DNA from: Bacteroidota bacterium
Lineage (GTDB): Bacteria; Bacteroidota; Bacteroidia; Bacteroidales; Lentimicrobiaceae
DNA length: 64,000 bases
Direction: 5' to 3'
Assembly (NCBI GenBank): GCA_009773515.1
Contig: WSXX01000006.1
Coordinates: forward strand, 62,001-126,000
Notes under the pieces: model-generated
What the model saw: only the letters and a program-made list of their open reading frames with translations
The model's database searches: none
Told to the model about the DNA's origin: nothing
Shown: in pieces, positions 8,284 through 17,917 of the stretch
Layout: every line of letters starts with the position of its first letter
Position numbering within the stretch: position 1 is the first letter of the stretch
Made by a program: the position numbers and the translations under genes

Positions 8284-8880
8284 GAAACAAGGCGAAATTT
8301 ATCCTATTAAACAGATACTTTTATCCGTCTTTTCTTGGTATTAATGGCATTTAGGTATAAAAGTAACTCACAGAGAGACTTTTAATCAAACAAAAGACAG
8401 ACAAAAATGAGCATATATAAGCAAATCGAAAGGCCTTACTTTATATAAATTTGATTTTCAGTACATTACAGATTTGCCATACCTGTAAAAAAAATAGTCG
8501 CACCAATCAAATTTTGTTAAATAATAGTTAAACCGTTCGAAAAACAATCTTATTAAAAACTATAAAAATCAAGCAGACAAGTAATTGACCAATAATTTAA
8601 GTAAAATATATTTACAATGTCAAATACTTGCAGAACTGCTAATTGATTGTTAATCAAGCAAAAATATCAATGATATCTCTAATTTCCTATCAAAAACTTC
8701 ATGATTTTTATTTTAAAATCCAGATTGTTGATAAAATAAATTCAGATAAACTTTTAAAATCAGGAAAGTCATCATTTTTGATAAATATTCCGGTAATTTG
8801 CAAGCTGAATCACAACAACACAGGAGATTAATCAAACCTCGTTTTTTTTTCTGAAATACCAATTAAAAAGTGTTTGAGGC
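8284..8880. other. AT-rich region with no supported gene
   Basis: 597 bp between the divergent radical SAM and beta-helix genes. It is very AT-rich with many poly-A/T runs. The longest frame (8643-8831, plus, non-ATG start) has no coding look. A 22-nt element at 8615-8636 recurs in degenerate form at 10644-10665. It probably holds the divergent promoters, but I could not place a convincing pair of boxes. Confidence 0.5.
8615..8636 (+). repeat. 22-nt element, copy 1 of 2
   Basis: CAATGTCAAATACTTGCAGA followed by AC; 19 of 22 bases match the copy at 10644-10665. The two copies bracket the beta-helix gene in the same orientation. Length and identity are modest, so this could be chance or a shared regulatory site. 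Confidence 0.3.
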
Positions 8881-10470
8881 ATGAGTAGATTTATAAGTTT
8901 GATCACATTGATTATCATTTTTTCCGGGGCTTTAACTCATGGACAAACAATATCGATTCAGGGAAATCAGAATGGTGTTATTGAAGCAGATACTGTCTTT
9001 CTGACAGGCAATGTATTAATAAATTCATCAGATAGCCTGGTGTTTAACGCCGGATCAGTAATACTGGCAACTGGTTATTTCAGAATAAATATTGAAGGCA
9101 GAATTATTGCCCGTGGCAATGAAAACAACCCGATTCTATTTAAGGTATCAGACACAACAGGCTATTCAAATTTAAATTCAGAAAGAGGTGGCTGGGACGG
9201 TCTGCATTTTCTTAACACCAATCCTGAAGCGGATTCTTCAATTTTCGTCAATTGTATCTTTAGTTTTACAAAAGCCCTTGGAGATTCAACCGAAAAGTTT
9301 GGCGGTGTTTTCAATATCAGAAACTTCAATAAAATCAGGATTGAAAAATGTACTTTTACCAACAATACTGCATGGCACTGGGGTGGTGCAATTTTTGCTG
9401 AGTCTGCTGATATTACAATAAAATCATCTCATTTTGAAAATAATTCATGTGGTCAGCCGGGTCCACCATATGGCTATGGCGGAGCAATCTGTTTTCGTTA
9501 TTCATCGTCGGAGATAGTAAAATCAACTTTTCGCAATAATACATCAACCGGAATAGGTGGTGCGGTTTCATTAGAATACTCTGATGTAAACCTCTCCGGC
9601 AATTTATTTATCTCAAATCAGAGCGGACTCGGTGGTGCTCTTGGATACATGAGATCACAACCTGAAAGGCCTGTTACCAATAACATTTTCACTCAAAACA
9701 ACAGCATTTTCTTTGGCGGAGCTATAGCCTTTATCCGATCCGGCCCGGCATTTATTCACAATACTATTGTCGAAAACTCAAGTTATTCATACGGCGGAGG
9801 GATATACTGCAATGACAGTGCAACTCCGGTAATTGTAAACAGCATTATTTATAACAATTCTGCCGGTGAAGGAATGGAAGTATATATATGGGATATATAC
9901 TCAGCACCGGTATTTCTCTACTCTGATATTAAAGGCGGGAAAGAGGCATTCGGAGGCACAGGTGGGATAGGCTATACAGCTGAATATACCGGTAATATTG
10001 ACCTTGAACCAGACTTAATATTTGCCGAACCGTATTATTTCATGTTGACGGAAAATTCACCTTGTATCGATGCCGGAACCCGAAACTTTCAAACACCTTT
10101 TTACCCTGCCTTTGATTTCTCAGGAAATCAGAGAATATCGGGTTTACAACCGGATATGGGGGCTTATGAGTTCAAATCAAATCTGGGATTTACGAACAAT
10201 CCAAAAAAAATGATTGTTTCCTGCTATCCGAATCCTTTCACTTCTTTGATCAGGATTGATATTTCTCAGCTACTGAATTCGCGCAACGTTATTTGCATAA
10301 GCAGCCCTGATGGTGTGATTGTATTTAAAGAAATACTACCTGCCGGGAAAAACAGTTTTCTGTGGGATGGAAAAGATTCAGCCGGTAGAGATCTTTCTCC
10401 GGGAATTTATTTTATAAACATTGTCGGAAATGAAAATGCAGGAATCAATAAAATAATTAAAGCGTTTTAA
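8881..10470 (+). CDS. Secreted right-handed beta-helix protein with type IX sorting tail
   Basis: A 529-residue exported protein. Signal peptide at residues 1-22 (cleavage near HGQ). Residues about 90-330 are parallel beta-helix repeats of the Chlamydia polymorphic outer membrane type: repeated GG-A-[IV] turns and FxNNT-like rungs (for example GGAIFAES, GGAICFRY, GGAVSLEY, GGAIAFIR). The last 80 residues (CYPNPFTSLIRID ... GIYFINIVGNE) are a type A sorting domain for the type IX secretion system. It is presumably a surface or released carbohydrate- or adhesion-related protein; no catalytic residues were recognised. Start ATG at 8881 fits the signal peptide. Confidence 0.9.
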   Translation: MSRFISLITLIIIFSGALTHGQTISIQGNQNGVIEADTVFLTGNVLINSSDSLVFNAGSVILATGYFRINIEGRIIARGNENNPILFKVSDTTGYSNLNSERGGWDGLHFLNTNPEADSSIFVNCIFSFTKALGDSTEKFGGVFNIRNFNKIRIEKCTFTNNTAWHWGGAIFAESADITIKSSHFENNSCGQPGPPYGYGGAICFRYSSSEIVKSTFRNNTSTGIGGAVSLEYSDVNLSGNLFISNQSGLGGALGYMRSQPERPVTNNIFTQNNSIFFGGAIAFIRSGPAFIHNTIVENSSYSYGGGIYCNDSATPVIVNSIIYNNSAGEGMEVYIWDIYSAPVFLYSDIKGGKEAFGGTGGIGYTAEYTGNIDLEPDLIFAEPYYFMLTENSPCIDAGTRNFQTPFYPAFDFSGNQRISGLQPDMGAYEFKSNLGFTNNPKKMIVSCYPNPFTSLIRIDISQLLNSRNVICISSPDGVIVFKEILPAGKNSFLWDGKDSAGRDLSPGIYFINIVGNENAGINKIIKAF

Positions 10471-10643
10471 GTCAAAGCCCGGCAGATTCATCAACAAAAC
10501 ACCTGATAAAAATAACCTCAGGCATACTTCGAGTTTGTCCAACCAGACTATTCCATTCAAATCAGAGTAATATTGCGGTAGTTTTCGTTTGTGTTCCAAC
10601 ATTAGATTATTAACAACTTAGCTTTACGTAATTTTATATGTTT

Positions 10644-10665
10644 CAATATCAGATACTTGCACAAC
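10644..10665 (+). repeat. 22-nt element, copy 2 of 2
   Basis: CAATATCAGATACTTGCACA followed by AC; see copy 1 at 8615-8636. This copy lies 130-150 bp upstream of the ROK regulator start. Confidence 0.3.
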
Positions 10666-10690
10666 ACTTCTTTTTAAATTTTTATAAAAT

Positions 10691-10698
10691 TAAATTTG
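10691..10698 (+). promoter_or_regulatory. -7 promoter box (TAAATTTG) upstream of the ROK regulator
   Basis: TAAATTTG matches TANNTTTG about 100 bp before the ATG at 10796, giving a leader of roughly 90 nt. Confidence 0.35.
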
Positions 10699-10795
10699 CG
10701 TTAATAAATCGCACAATCTTTATAATTAATTTTGAAATCTTTTGGGCAATAGAATAAAATTGATAATTTTACACCTTTAAACAAATATCAGGTAT

Positions 10796-12025
10796 ATGGC
10801 CGGAATTAACTACCTCTTTAAATCTTCATTTGGCGAGGAGCCGATGAAGAACAATCAATTACGGAAATTAAACCTCAAACAGTCTTTGATAAGTGAATTA
10901 TATCAGCACAAGCAATTGTCGATTCACTATCTGAGTAAAACTATAAAAATGAGCACTCCCACCATTACCCGTGCCATTGATGAGTTGATTGAGGAAGAAA
11001 TGGTGGTTGAAATAGGTATTGGACAATCTACCGGTGGAAGAAGGCCCAGCATTTATGGACTGAATGCTTCATCGCGCTATGTGATGGGAATTGACCTTGA
11101 GCGATATTTCATAAGAATGGGTATTTTTGATTTTGACAATAAACCTGTCTCTGAAATTCACGAATTAAACGAAGGGCTTGACACTCATCCTGACATACCC
11201 GGATTTCTGGCTGAAAAAGTGTATGAACTTATTGAAGCCTACAACATTGACCGGAGTAAATTACTGGGAATCGGAATATCGCTGCCCGGGCTTATTGATA
11301 TAAGAACCGGCATATCCTACACTTATCTGAACACCGGCAAACCAACCGCCAGAGAACTGATGGACAGACTCGGGCTTCCGGTATTTCTTGAGCAGGATAC
11401 CCGCACAATGGCATGGGGCGAACAGGCATTTGGACTTGCGCGCGGGCACCAGAATGTTTTGTGTCTCAATATCGGCTCAGGTATAGGATTGAGCATGATA
11501 CTCAATGGCAAGATATACACAGGCCACTCCGGATATTCGGGTGAGTTTGGACATATTCAGATAGAGCCAAACGGAACGCTATGTCATTGCGGAAAGATTG
11601 GTTGCATCGAAACGGTTGCTTCCGGCAAAATGATGATAAGCAGGGCACGTAAGGACCTTTTGGAAGGCGCAATCTCACAGATACCCGGAATGGTTAACAA
11701 CGACCTCAGTAAAATAAACATCAGAGTTGTGCTTGAAGCCGCAAAAGCCGGCGATCAATATGCTATAGACCTGCTGGCGCGAATCGGTGAAGCTTTAGGT
11801 AAAGGCTTGTCAACCCTGATTCACCTGTTCAATCCGGAGTTGATTATTATAGGTGGTGAAATGTCAAAAGCTGCTGACTACCTGATCTCTCCTATCGAGA
11901 GCAATCTGAACATCTTTACAATTTCAAGAATAAGAAAAGATGCGATAATAGTTGCTTCTGAGTTGGGTGATAACGCAAGACTCATGGGAACAGTTGCACT
12001 TGTAATGAACAAGATTTTCGGGTAA
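10796..12025 (+). CDS. ROK-family transcriptional regulator (NagC/XylR type)
   Basis: A 409-residue repressor. Residues about 20-80 form a winged helix-turn-helix (LSKTIKMSTPTITRAIDELI), followed by a two-lobed ROK sugar-sensing domain. The zinc-binding motif C263-H-C265-GKIG-C270 followed by IE is intact, as is the phosphate-loop-like GIDLE near residue 98. It is first in a run with a sugar permease, sugar-1-phosphate enzymes and a hexosaminidase, so it probably senses a HexNAc or derivative and controls that run. A second possible start is the ATG at 10844 (MKNNQLRKLN), which would remove 16 residues of no known function. Confidence 0.9.
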   Translation: MAGINYLFKSSFGEEPMKNNQLRKLNLKQSLISELYQHKQLSIHYLSKTIKMSTPTITRAIDELIEEEMVVEIGIGQSTGGRRPSIYGLNASSRYVMGIDLERYFIRMGIFDFDNKPVSEIHELNEGLDTHPDIPGFLAEKVYELIEAYNIDRSKLLGIGISLPGLIDIRTGISYTYLNTGKPTARELMDRLGLPVFLEQDTRTMAWGEQAFGLARGHQNVLCLNIGSGIGLSMILNGKIYTGHSGYSGEFGHIQIEPNGTLCHCGKIGCIETVASGKMMISRARKDLLEGAISQIPGMVNNDLSKINIRVVLEAAKAGDQYAIDLLARIGEALGKGLSTLIHLFNPELIIIGGEMSKAADYLISPIESNLNIFTISRIRKDAIIVASELGDNARLMGTVALVMNKIFG

Positions 12026-12054
12026 ACAACCTTCGTTTCACTTCAACACCCAAA

Positions 12055-12105
12055 CATCAGTATCTCCGGAACCGGATTATATATAAATCATCAAACAAAC
12101 TGATG
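12055..12105. promoter_or_regulatory. Inverted repeats upstream of the sugar permease
   Basis: A 7-bp inverted repeat (CATCAGT at 12055-12061, ACTGATG at 12099-12105) encloses TCCGGAACCGGA at 12065-12076, whose arms TCCGG/CCGGA are complementary. This may be the operator of the ROK regulator on the permease transcript; the match to any known ROK site was not established. Confidence 0.3.
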
Positions 12106-12186
12106 TAGAAGCTAAGTTTTGGATTATCGGAAACAATTACCCTTTAAGGAAAATAAACAATTTTAAAACCACAAAACCAAATTAAA

Positions 12187-13458
12187 ATGCAGACTGAATT
12201 AACAGGTGCGAATGACAGGCGATCCTATCTAATGTCTATCAGTATTATCGGAATACTCTTTTTCATCTTTGGATTTGTTACCTGGCTGAATGGCACACTT
12301 ATTCCTTTTCTTCAAATTGCTTGTGAACTCAGTAATCTGCAGGCGTATTTTGTGACATTTGCATTTTATATCTCCTATCTGGTAATGGCTCCCCCCTCTT
12401 CATGGGTTTTGCATAAAATTGGTTTTAAAAATGGAATGGCAGCCGGACTTGCTGTGATGGCACTCGGATCGTTGATTTTCATCCCGGCAGCTTTTACACG
12501 AACTTTCGAATTGTTCCTTATGGGATTATTTGTGCAGGGTTCAGGATTGGCTCTTTTGCAAACAGCTTCGAACCCATACATAACAATTATCGGCCCCCGC
12601 GAAAGTGCAGCTAAAAGGATTGCCATCATGGGAATCTGCAACAAAATTGCCGGCGTTATAAGTCCTATCGTTCTGGGTGCACTTATACTTCACGGAGCGA
12701 GTGAGTTAATGGCAAATGTTGAAATACTTACAGGTGCTGACAAAACTGCGCTGCTCGATAATCTGGCCCGACGTGTTATAATGCCTTATATAGTAATGGC
12801 AATTGTGTTGTTTGTTCTTGCATTTATGATCCGCTATGCCCATCTTCCTGAAGTTGACACTGATAATGAAGAAGTTACACCAGGGATAAATCAGACTAAA
12901 AAAACAGCATGGTACCAGTTTCCTCACCTCATTATGGGTTTTGTGGCTTTATTCTTCTATGTGGGCGTTGAGGTTATGGCTGGCGACACCATTGCACTTT
13001 ATGGCAAATCAATAGGAATTTCGCTCGACCAATCAAAATATTTTACAAGTCTCACGCTGATATCAATGGTGGTGGGTTACATTATCGGAATTATTACCAT
13101 CCCCAGATTTATAAAGCAGGACAAAGCCCTTGCTGTTTCTGCAGTATTAGGAGTAATCTTCACAATTGCAGCAATATTCACACAAGGTTTTGTAAGTGTG
13201 GCTTTTATTGCTCTTCTGGGTCTCGCCAATGCAATGATGTGGCCTTCAATATGGCCATTGGCAATCGCTGACCTTGGAAAGTTTACCAAAGCAGGTTCTG
13301 CATTACTGGTAATGGGAATTGCCGGTGGTGCAATTGTTCCGCTTTTGTATGGCTCAATGGTTGATGTAATCGGGAACCAGCAATCATACTGGATTATGGT
13401 GCCACTTTACTTCTTCATCCTTTATTACGCGTTAAGCGGTCATAAAATCAGAAAGTAA
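12187..13458 (+). CDS. Sugar:H+ symporter of the FucP/GluP/NagP group
   Basis: A 423-residue, 12-helix major facilitator of the fucose/glucose/galactose symporter family in the inner membrane. The N-terminus (FGFVTWLNGTLIPFLQ) and the QTASNPYI motif near residue 120 are signatures of the group. In Bacteroidota amino-sugar clusters the equivalent protein (NagP) imports N-acetylglucosamine; the neighbouring hexosaminidase and NahK-like kinase support an N-acetylhexosamine substrate here. Glucose, galactose or fucose cannot be excluded by sequence alone. The 161-bp gap from the regulator holds possible operator repeats; the nucleotidyltransferase follows 14 bp downstream. Confidence 0.88.
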   Translation: MQTELTGANDRRSYLMSISIIGILFFIFGFVTWLNGTLIPFLQIACELSNLQAYFVTFAFYISYLVMAPPSSWVLHKIGFKNGMAAGLAVMALGSLIFIPAAFTRTFELFLMGLFVQGSGLALLQTASNPYITIIGPRESAAKRIAIMGICNKIAGVISPIVLGALILHGASELMANVEILTGADKTALLDNLARRVIMPYIVMAIVLFVLAFMIRYAHLPEVDTDNEEVTPGINQTKKTAWYQFPHLIMGFVALFFYVGVEVMAGDTIALYGKSIGISLDQSKYFTSLTLISMVVGYIIGIITIPRFIKQDKALAVSAVLGVIFTIAAIFTQGFVSVAFIALLGLANAMMWPSIWPLAIADLGKFTKAGSALLVMGIAGGAIVPLLYGSMVDVIGNQQSYWIMVPLYFFILYYALSGHKIRK

Positions 13459-13472
13459 TAAACAAAAACCTT

Positions 13473-14381
13473 ATGAAACCCACACTAGTAATTCTTGCAG
13501 CCGGAATGGGAAGCCGTTATGGCGGGCTTAAACAAATTGACCCCATCGGCCCAGCCGGAGAAACCATACTTGACTACTCCGTTTATGATGCCATCAGAGC
13601 CGGATATGGTAAAGTGGTATTTATTATCAGAAAGGACATTGAACAGGATTTTAAGGAAGTTTTTGCAAACAAGCTGCAAAAACATATTGAAATTGATTGG
13701 GTTTTTCAGGAACTTGATAAATTGCCGCAAACATTTACTGTGCCGGCAAACAGAACCAAACCCTGGGGAACAGGACATGCGCTGATGATGGTAGCAGATA
13801 AGGTTAAAGAACCTTTTGCTGTAATTAATGCCGATGATTTTTACGGTGCTGAGGCATTTAAAACACTGGCAGATTTCTTTGCTGATCAACAAAGTCAGTC
13901 AAAAGAGGATTATGCCATGGTTGCCTACGAACTTAGCAATACACTTTCTGATTTCGGAACTGTTTCAAGAGGCATCTGCGTTACAGATGATTCCGGACTG
14001 CTGAAAAGCGTTACTGAAAGAACAAAAATTGAGAGAAAAGGTAAAGGAATCGGAAATCAGCAGGCAGACGGCTCTGTGCTGCACCTTGAGGAGGATGCTC
14101 CGGTTTCTATGAACTTCTGGGGATTTACTCCTTCCCTGTTCAAACACATCGATGATGAGTTCATCAAATTTCTGAAATCAGATGTTGATCACACTGTTTC
14201 AGAGTTTTATATCCCCAGTGTTGTTGACAATCTTATCAAGCGTGGTCACGAAAAAGTTAAGGTCCTTCGCAATCCCGGGCAATGGTTTGGTATTACTTAC
14301 AAAGAAGACAAACCAATTGTGATTGAGAAGATCAGACAATTGATCGCTAAGGGACATTATCCTGAAAATCTTTGGAAATAA
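13473..14381 (+). CDS. Sugar-1-phosphate nucleotidyltransferase
   Basis: A 302-residue NTP-transferase with the Rossmann-type signature LAAGMGSRYGGLKQ at residues 7-20 and the metal-binding NADDFYG near 118-124, so it should join a nucleotide to a sugar-1-phosphate. It lacks a left-handed beta-helix acetyltransferase tail, so it is not GlmU. Coupled to the NahK-like kinase 10 bp downstream, the likely substrate is GlcNAc-1-P or GalNAc-1-P, giving the UDP-sugar. This substrate assignment comes from context; glucose-1-phosphate is the alternative. Confidence 0.88.
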   Translation: MKPTLVILAAGMGSRYGGLKQIDPIGPAGETILDYSVYDAIRAGYGKVVFIIRKDIEQDFKEVFANKLQKHIEIDWVFQELDKLPQTFTVPANRTKPWGTGHALMMVADKVKEPFAVINADDFYGAEAFKTLADFFADQQSQSKEDYAMVAYELSNTLSDFGTVSRGICVTDDSGLLKSVTERTKIERKGKGIGNQQADGSVLHLEEDAPVSMNFWGFTPSLFKHIDDEFIKFLKSDVDHTVSEFYIPSVVDNLIKRGHEKVKVLRNPGQWFGITYKEDKPIVIEKIRQLIAKGHYPENLWK

Positions 14382-14391
14382 AGCTGTTAAG

Positions 14392-15495
14392 ATGGCGCTG
14401 AACATAGACCAGATTCCTCTGAATTTTGAGGGAGATTTCAATAATTGCAAAATTTTACCGCTTACCGTTGGTCACATCAACAAGACTTTTAAAGTTCTGA
14501 TTGATGAGATTCCCTTATACCTGCTTCAGCAGATCAACGAAAATGTTTTCAAAAATATTGACGGGCTGATGCAAAATACTGCTCTGGTAATTCAAACTTT
14601 AGCCAGCAGTATGGCTGATCATGAAGATGGACTGATTGTTCCGGAACTTATAAAAACCAAATCCAACCAAACCTATTACAGGGACTCAGAAGGTAATTGC
14701 TGGCGAATGTTCACCTACGTTGCAGGTGCCAGAACTATTGAAACTGTTAAAAAATACAGCGATGCCTTTGAAGGAGGCAAAGCATATGGAATGTTTCTGT
14801 ATGGTGTTTCATCGTTGAAACCCGAACAGCTTTTCATTACCATTCCCGACTTTCATTCGCTTGAAATCAGGTATAAAGCTTTTTTGAATGCACTGGAATT
14901 AAACCTGAGCAATCGAAAATCAGAAGCCAAAGCAGAAATTGAATTTGCGATCAGTCAGATAGACGAAATGATGCGTATTCCAAAACTGATAGGTTCCGGA
15001 AAAATTCCTCAAAGGATTGTTCATAACGACACAAAATTCAACAATCTGATTTTCTCAAAAAGTGGTAAAGCAATAGCTGTAACGGACCTTGATACGGTAA
15101 TGCCCGGCTCATCACTCTTTGATTTTGGTGATGCAATTCGCACTGCTGCAAATTCAGCAAGAGAAGATGAAACGAATCTGAATAATGTGAAGTTCGACAT
15201 TTCAATTTTCGAAGCCTATGCTGCAGGATATATCGAAGCAGCTGAGAATATTCTTACTGAAGATGAAATTGACAATTTTCCCGAAGCCTCACTTTTTATG
15301 ACTTATATCATCGGAATCAGGTTTTTAACTGATTTTCTGAATGGTGATGTATATTTTCAAACCCGCTACCCTTCTCACAATCTTGTAAGGGCGAAGGTAC
15401 AATTTGAACTTATCCGGAAAATGCAGCAGCAACTTCAGTCAATGCAAAAAGCCATTGGCCGGATAAAAGCAAGGCTTTCTGCTTTAAAATCATGA
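14392..15495 (+). CDS. APH-fold kinase, NahK-like N-acetylhexosamine 1-kinase
   Basis: A 367-residue aminoglycoside-phosphotransferase-fold kinase. The catalytic loop HNDTKFNN (about residues 211-218) and the metal-binding DLDTV (about 231-235) are present. The N-terminus (LTVGHINKTFKV, then YLLQQINENVF) matches the Bacteroidota proteins related to bifidobacterial NahK, which phosphorylate GlcNAc/GalNAc at C1. It is followed, with 4-nt overlap at the longest frame, by a GH20 hexosaminidase and preceded by a matching nucleotidyltransferase, a coherent salvage route. It is unlikely to be an antibiotic kinase given this context. Confidence 0.82.
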   Translation: MALNIDQIPLNFEGDFNNCKILPLTVGHINKTFKVLIDEIPLYLLQQINENVFKNIDGLMQNTALVIQTLASSMADHEDGLIVPELIKTKSNQTYYRDSEGNCWRMFTYVAGARTIETVKKYSDAFEGGKAYGMFLYGVSSLKPEQLFITIPDFHSLEIRYKAFLNALELNLSNRKSEAKAEIEFAISQIDEMMRIPKLIGSGKIPQRIVHNDTKFNNLIFSKSGKAIAVTDLDTVMPGSSLFDFGDAIRTAANSAREDETNLNNVKFDISIFEAYAAGYIEAAENILTEDEIDNFPEASLFMTYIIGIRFLTDFLNGDVYFQTRYPSHNLVRAKVQFELIRKMQQQLQSMQKAIGRIKARLSALKS

Positions 15496-15515
15496 CTTCC
15501 CATAAAAACACAACC

Positions 15516-17864
15516 ATGAAAAAATTTTCCAGGATTTTTGTCTATACCCTTTTTATTTTGATTTCCGGCAGCTTTACGCGGTCAGCAGCGCAAACATCAG
15601 GGCATAATATTATTCCTGTACCTGTTTCTTACACGGTCGGCAAAGGATCTTTTGCGATAAGTTCAAAGACCTTAGTGCAGATTTCGCCTTCGTCAAAAGA
15701 ACTTGCAAAAATTGCAGAATTATTGAACGATCGAATCGGACATTATGGGATGACGGAATTAAAAATTTCAACAAACCATGGAAATATAGCATCCAAAAAC
15801 ACAATCTGGCTGAGCATAGGCAACTATGGCAACCAGATTGGTAACGAAGGATATCTGTTGGAAATAAACCGGAAAAGTATCACGATAAAAGCAAATACAG
15901 CAAACGGCGTATTTTACGGATTACAAAGCCTGCTTCAGCTCATGCCTTCTGTACCCGAAAACTCAGGTGCTTCAAAGAGCAAAACCATTAAGATAAATTC
16001 CTGCAGCATAACAGATTATCCTAGATTTTCTTACAGAGGCATGCACCTTGATGTTGGCCGGCATATGTTTCCTGTTGAATTTATAAAGAAGTACATTGAC
16101 CTTATGTCGGTTTACAAAATCAATAATTTTCACTGGCACCTTACCGAAGATCAGGGATGGAGGCTTGAAATAAAGAAGTATCCACTGCTTACTGAGGTTG
16201 GCGCATGGCGAAAAAGTACACCAATCGGCAGAAACTCCGGCGATGACAACATCTATTATGGCGGATTTTACACCCAGGATGAAGCCAGAGATATTGTGAA
16301 TTATGCTTCATCACGTTATGTTACAGTTATTCCTGAAATTGAGATGCCGGGCCATGCAATGGCAGCGCTGGCAGCCTATCCGCACCTGAGTTGCACAGGC
16401 GGGCCTTTCGAAGTCTGGACAAAATGGGGCGTGAATGAAAATATTTTTTGTGCCGGAAATGAAGAAGTTTTTGGATTTCTTGAAGATGTTCTTTTAGAGG
16501 TTTTAGATATTTTTCCTTCAAAATATATTCATATCGGAGGTGATGAAGCACCAAAAACCAACTGGGATACCTGTAAAAAGTGCAACAAACGAATTCAGGA
16601 TGAGAACCTTAAAGATTCCCATGAACTTCAGAATTACTTCATTACCCGCATTGAAAAATTCCTGAACAAACACGGAAGGCAGATCATAGGTTGGGACGAA
16701 ATTCTTGAAGGCGGACTTGCTCCCGGCGCAACAGTAATGTCGTGGAGGGGAACCGAAGGTGGAATTGCTGCCGCAAAAATGGGTCACGATGTTGTTATGA
16801 CTCCAGGTAGCCATTGTTACTTTGATCATTACCAAGCTGATCCGGCAGGAGAACCTTTCGGAATCGGGGGATATAATACGCTGAGAAATACCTACAGTTA
16901 TGAACCGGTTCCTGAGGTGCTGACTGAAAAAGAAGGCTTGCATATTCTTGGTTCTCAAGGAAATGTTTGGACAGAATACATGAAAACCTCTGACCAAGTA
17001 GAATATATGGCTTACCCCAGAGCCATAGCACTGGCTGAAGTAAACTGGTCAGCAAAACAATCACGAAACTGGGATGACTTTGGCAGAAGACTTACAAATC
17101 ACCTTCCCGCACTTGACCTGATGAAAGTCAATTACAGCAAAAGTGCATTCAGTGTATCCTACAATATGATCCGCGACGAAGAAACCGGTGCATTGCTGAT
17201 GGAACTGTCATCTGACATTCAGAATGCTGACATTCGCTATTTTACAAGCAAAAATGAACAGATTTCTGCAACAAACAGATACACAAAACCTTTCAAACCT
17301 GAACAATCCCTGACCATTCATGCTTTTATTGACAACAAAGGCAAAGAGCCGATGAAAATCACAAAAAGAGAAATTCTGGTTCATGATGCGTTTGGAATTA
17401 AACCTTCACTAAACACATTATACGATCACAGGTATCAGGCCAACGGAGCTACAAGCCTTACTGATGGCCTGCGTGCAGATCCGAACTCGCTTATTAAAAA
17501 CTGGATTGGTTACCTCGGCGCAGATGCTGATATGATCCTTGATCTAAACACCGTAAAGGATATCAATCAGATAAGCATGGGCTTCCTTCATAATCCCGGA
17601 AACTGGATTTTTCTTCCAACCAAAGTTGAAATTAAGTTTTCTGTTGACGGAGTAAATTATTTTGAAGCCAATGGCGTTGAGCCCAGTCTTATTACGCCTT
17701 CTGAGCCAAAAAACATTTTATATACCGTAATCGGAATAAATACCAAAGCGCGTTACATTCACATTATTGCCAAAAACAGGGGATTATGTCCAAAAGGTCA
17801 TCCCGGAGAAGGAAATAGTGCCTGGTTGTTTGTTGATGAAGTGATAGTAAACGGAAATTTATAG
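15516..17864 (+). CDS. Secreted GH20 beta-N-acetylhexosaminidase
   Basis: A 782-residue glycosidase that removes terminal GlcNAc/GalNAc. From the ATG at 15516 it has a clean signal peptide (MKKFSRIFVYTLF ... SAAQ); the frame opens at 15492, overlapping the kinase stop by 4 nt, but that adds eight polar residues before the signal. Order: GH20b domain to about 140, TIM barrel 150-500, then a beta-sandwich and a C-terminal discoidin-like (F5/8) module from about 640. The catalytic pair D343-E344 lies in HIGGDEAPK; the stabilising HWHLTEDQGW is at about 206-216. It probably acts in the periplasm on imported or surface-cut oligosaccharides and supplies the permease and kinase. Confidence 0.95.
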   Translation: MKKFSRIFVYTLFILISGSFTRSAAQTSGHNIIPVPVSYTVGKGSFAISSKTLVQISPSSKELAKIAELLNDRIGHYGMTELKISTNHGNIASKNTIWLSIGNYGNQIGNEGYLLEINRKSITIKANTANGVFYGLQSLLQLMPSVPENSGASKSKTIKINSCSITDYPRFSYRGMHLDVGRHMFPVEFIKKYIDLMSVYKINNFHWHLTEDQGWRLEIKKYPLLTEVGAWRKSTPIGRNSGDDNIYYGGFYTQDEARDIVNYASSRYVTVIPEIEMPGHAMAALAAYPHLSCTGGPFEVWTKWGVNENIFCAGNEEVFGFLEDVLLEVLDIFPSKYIHIGGDEAPKTNWDTCKKCNKRIQDENLKDSHELQNYFITRIEKFLNKHGRQIIGWDEILEGGLAPGATVMSWRGTEGGIAAAKMGHDVVMTPGSHCYFDHYQADPAGEPFGIGGYNTLRNTYSYEPVPEVLTEKEGLHILGSQGNVWTEYMKTSDQVEYMAYPRAIALAEVNWSAKQSRNWDDFGRRLTNHLPALDLMKVNYSKSAFSVSYNMIRDEETGALLMELSSDIQNADIRYFTSKNEQISATNRYTKPFKPEQSLTIHAFIDNKGKEPMKITKREILVHDAFGIKPSLNTLYDHRYQANGATSLTDGLRADPNSLIKNWIGYLGADADMILDLNTVKDINQISMGFLHNPGNWIFLPTKVEIKFSVDGVNYFEANGVEPSLITPSEPKNILYTVIGINTKARYIHIIAKNRGLCPKGHPGEGNSAWLFVDEVIVNGNL

Positions 17865-17917
17865 ACATCCCGATATACTACCTCAACTGCCTGATCATGG
17901 ACTGAGTTTCATTACGA

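Larger units (their letters stand above)
10471..10795. other. Intergenic region upstream of the ROK regulator
   Basis: 325 bp without a gene. It contains the second copy of the 22-nt element (10644-10665) and a TANNTTTG box at 10691-10698. No terminator hairpin is evident behind the beta-helix gene. Confidence 0.45.

Noticed and set aside
8643-8831. 62-codon plus-strand frame
   Set aside because: Non-ATG start, AT-driven composition, no promoter box or family resemblance; it lies in an AT-rich spacer where open frames arise by chance.
14392-15495. Aminoglycoside resistance kinase
   Set aside because: The fold is shared, but the N-terminus and the cluster with a hexosaminidase, sugar permease and nucleotidyltransferase fit an N-acetylhexosamine kinase.
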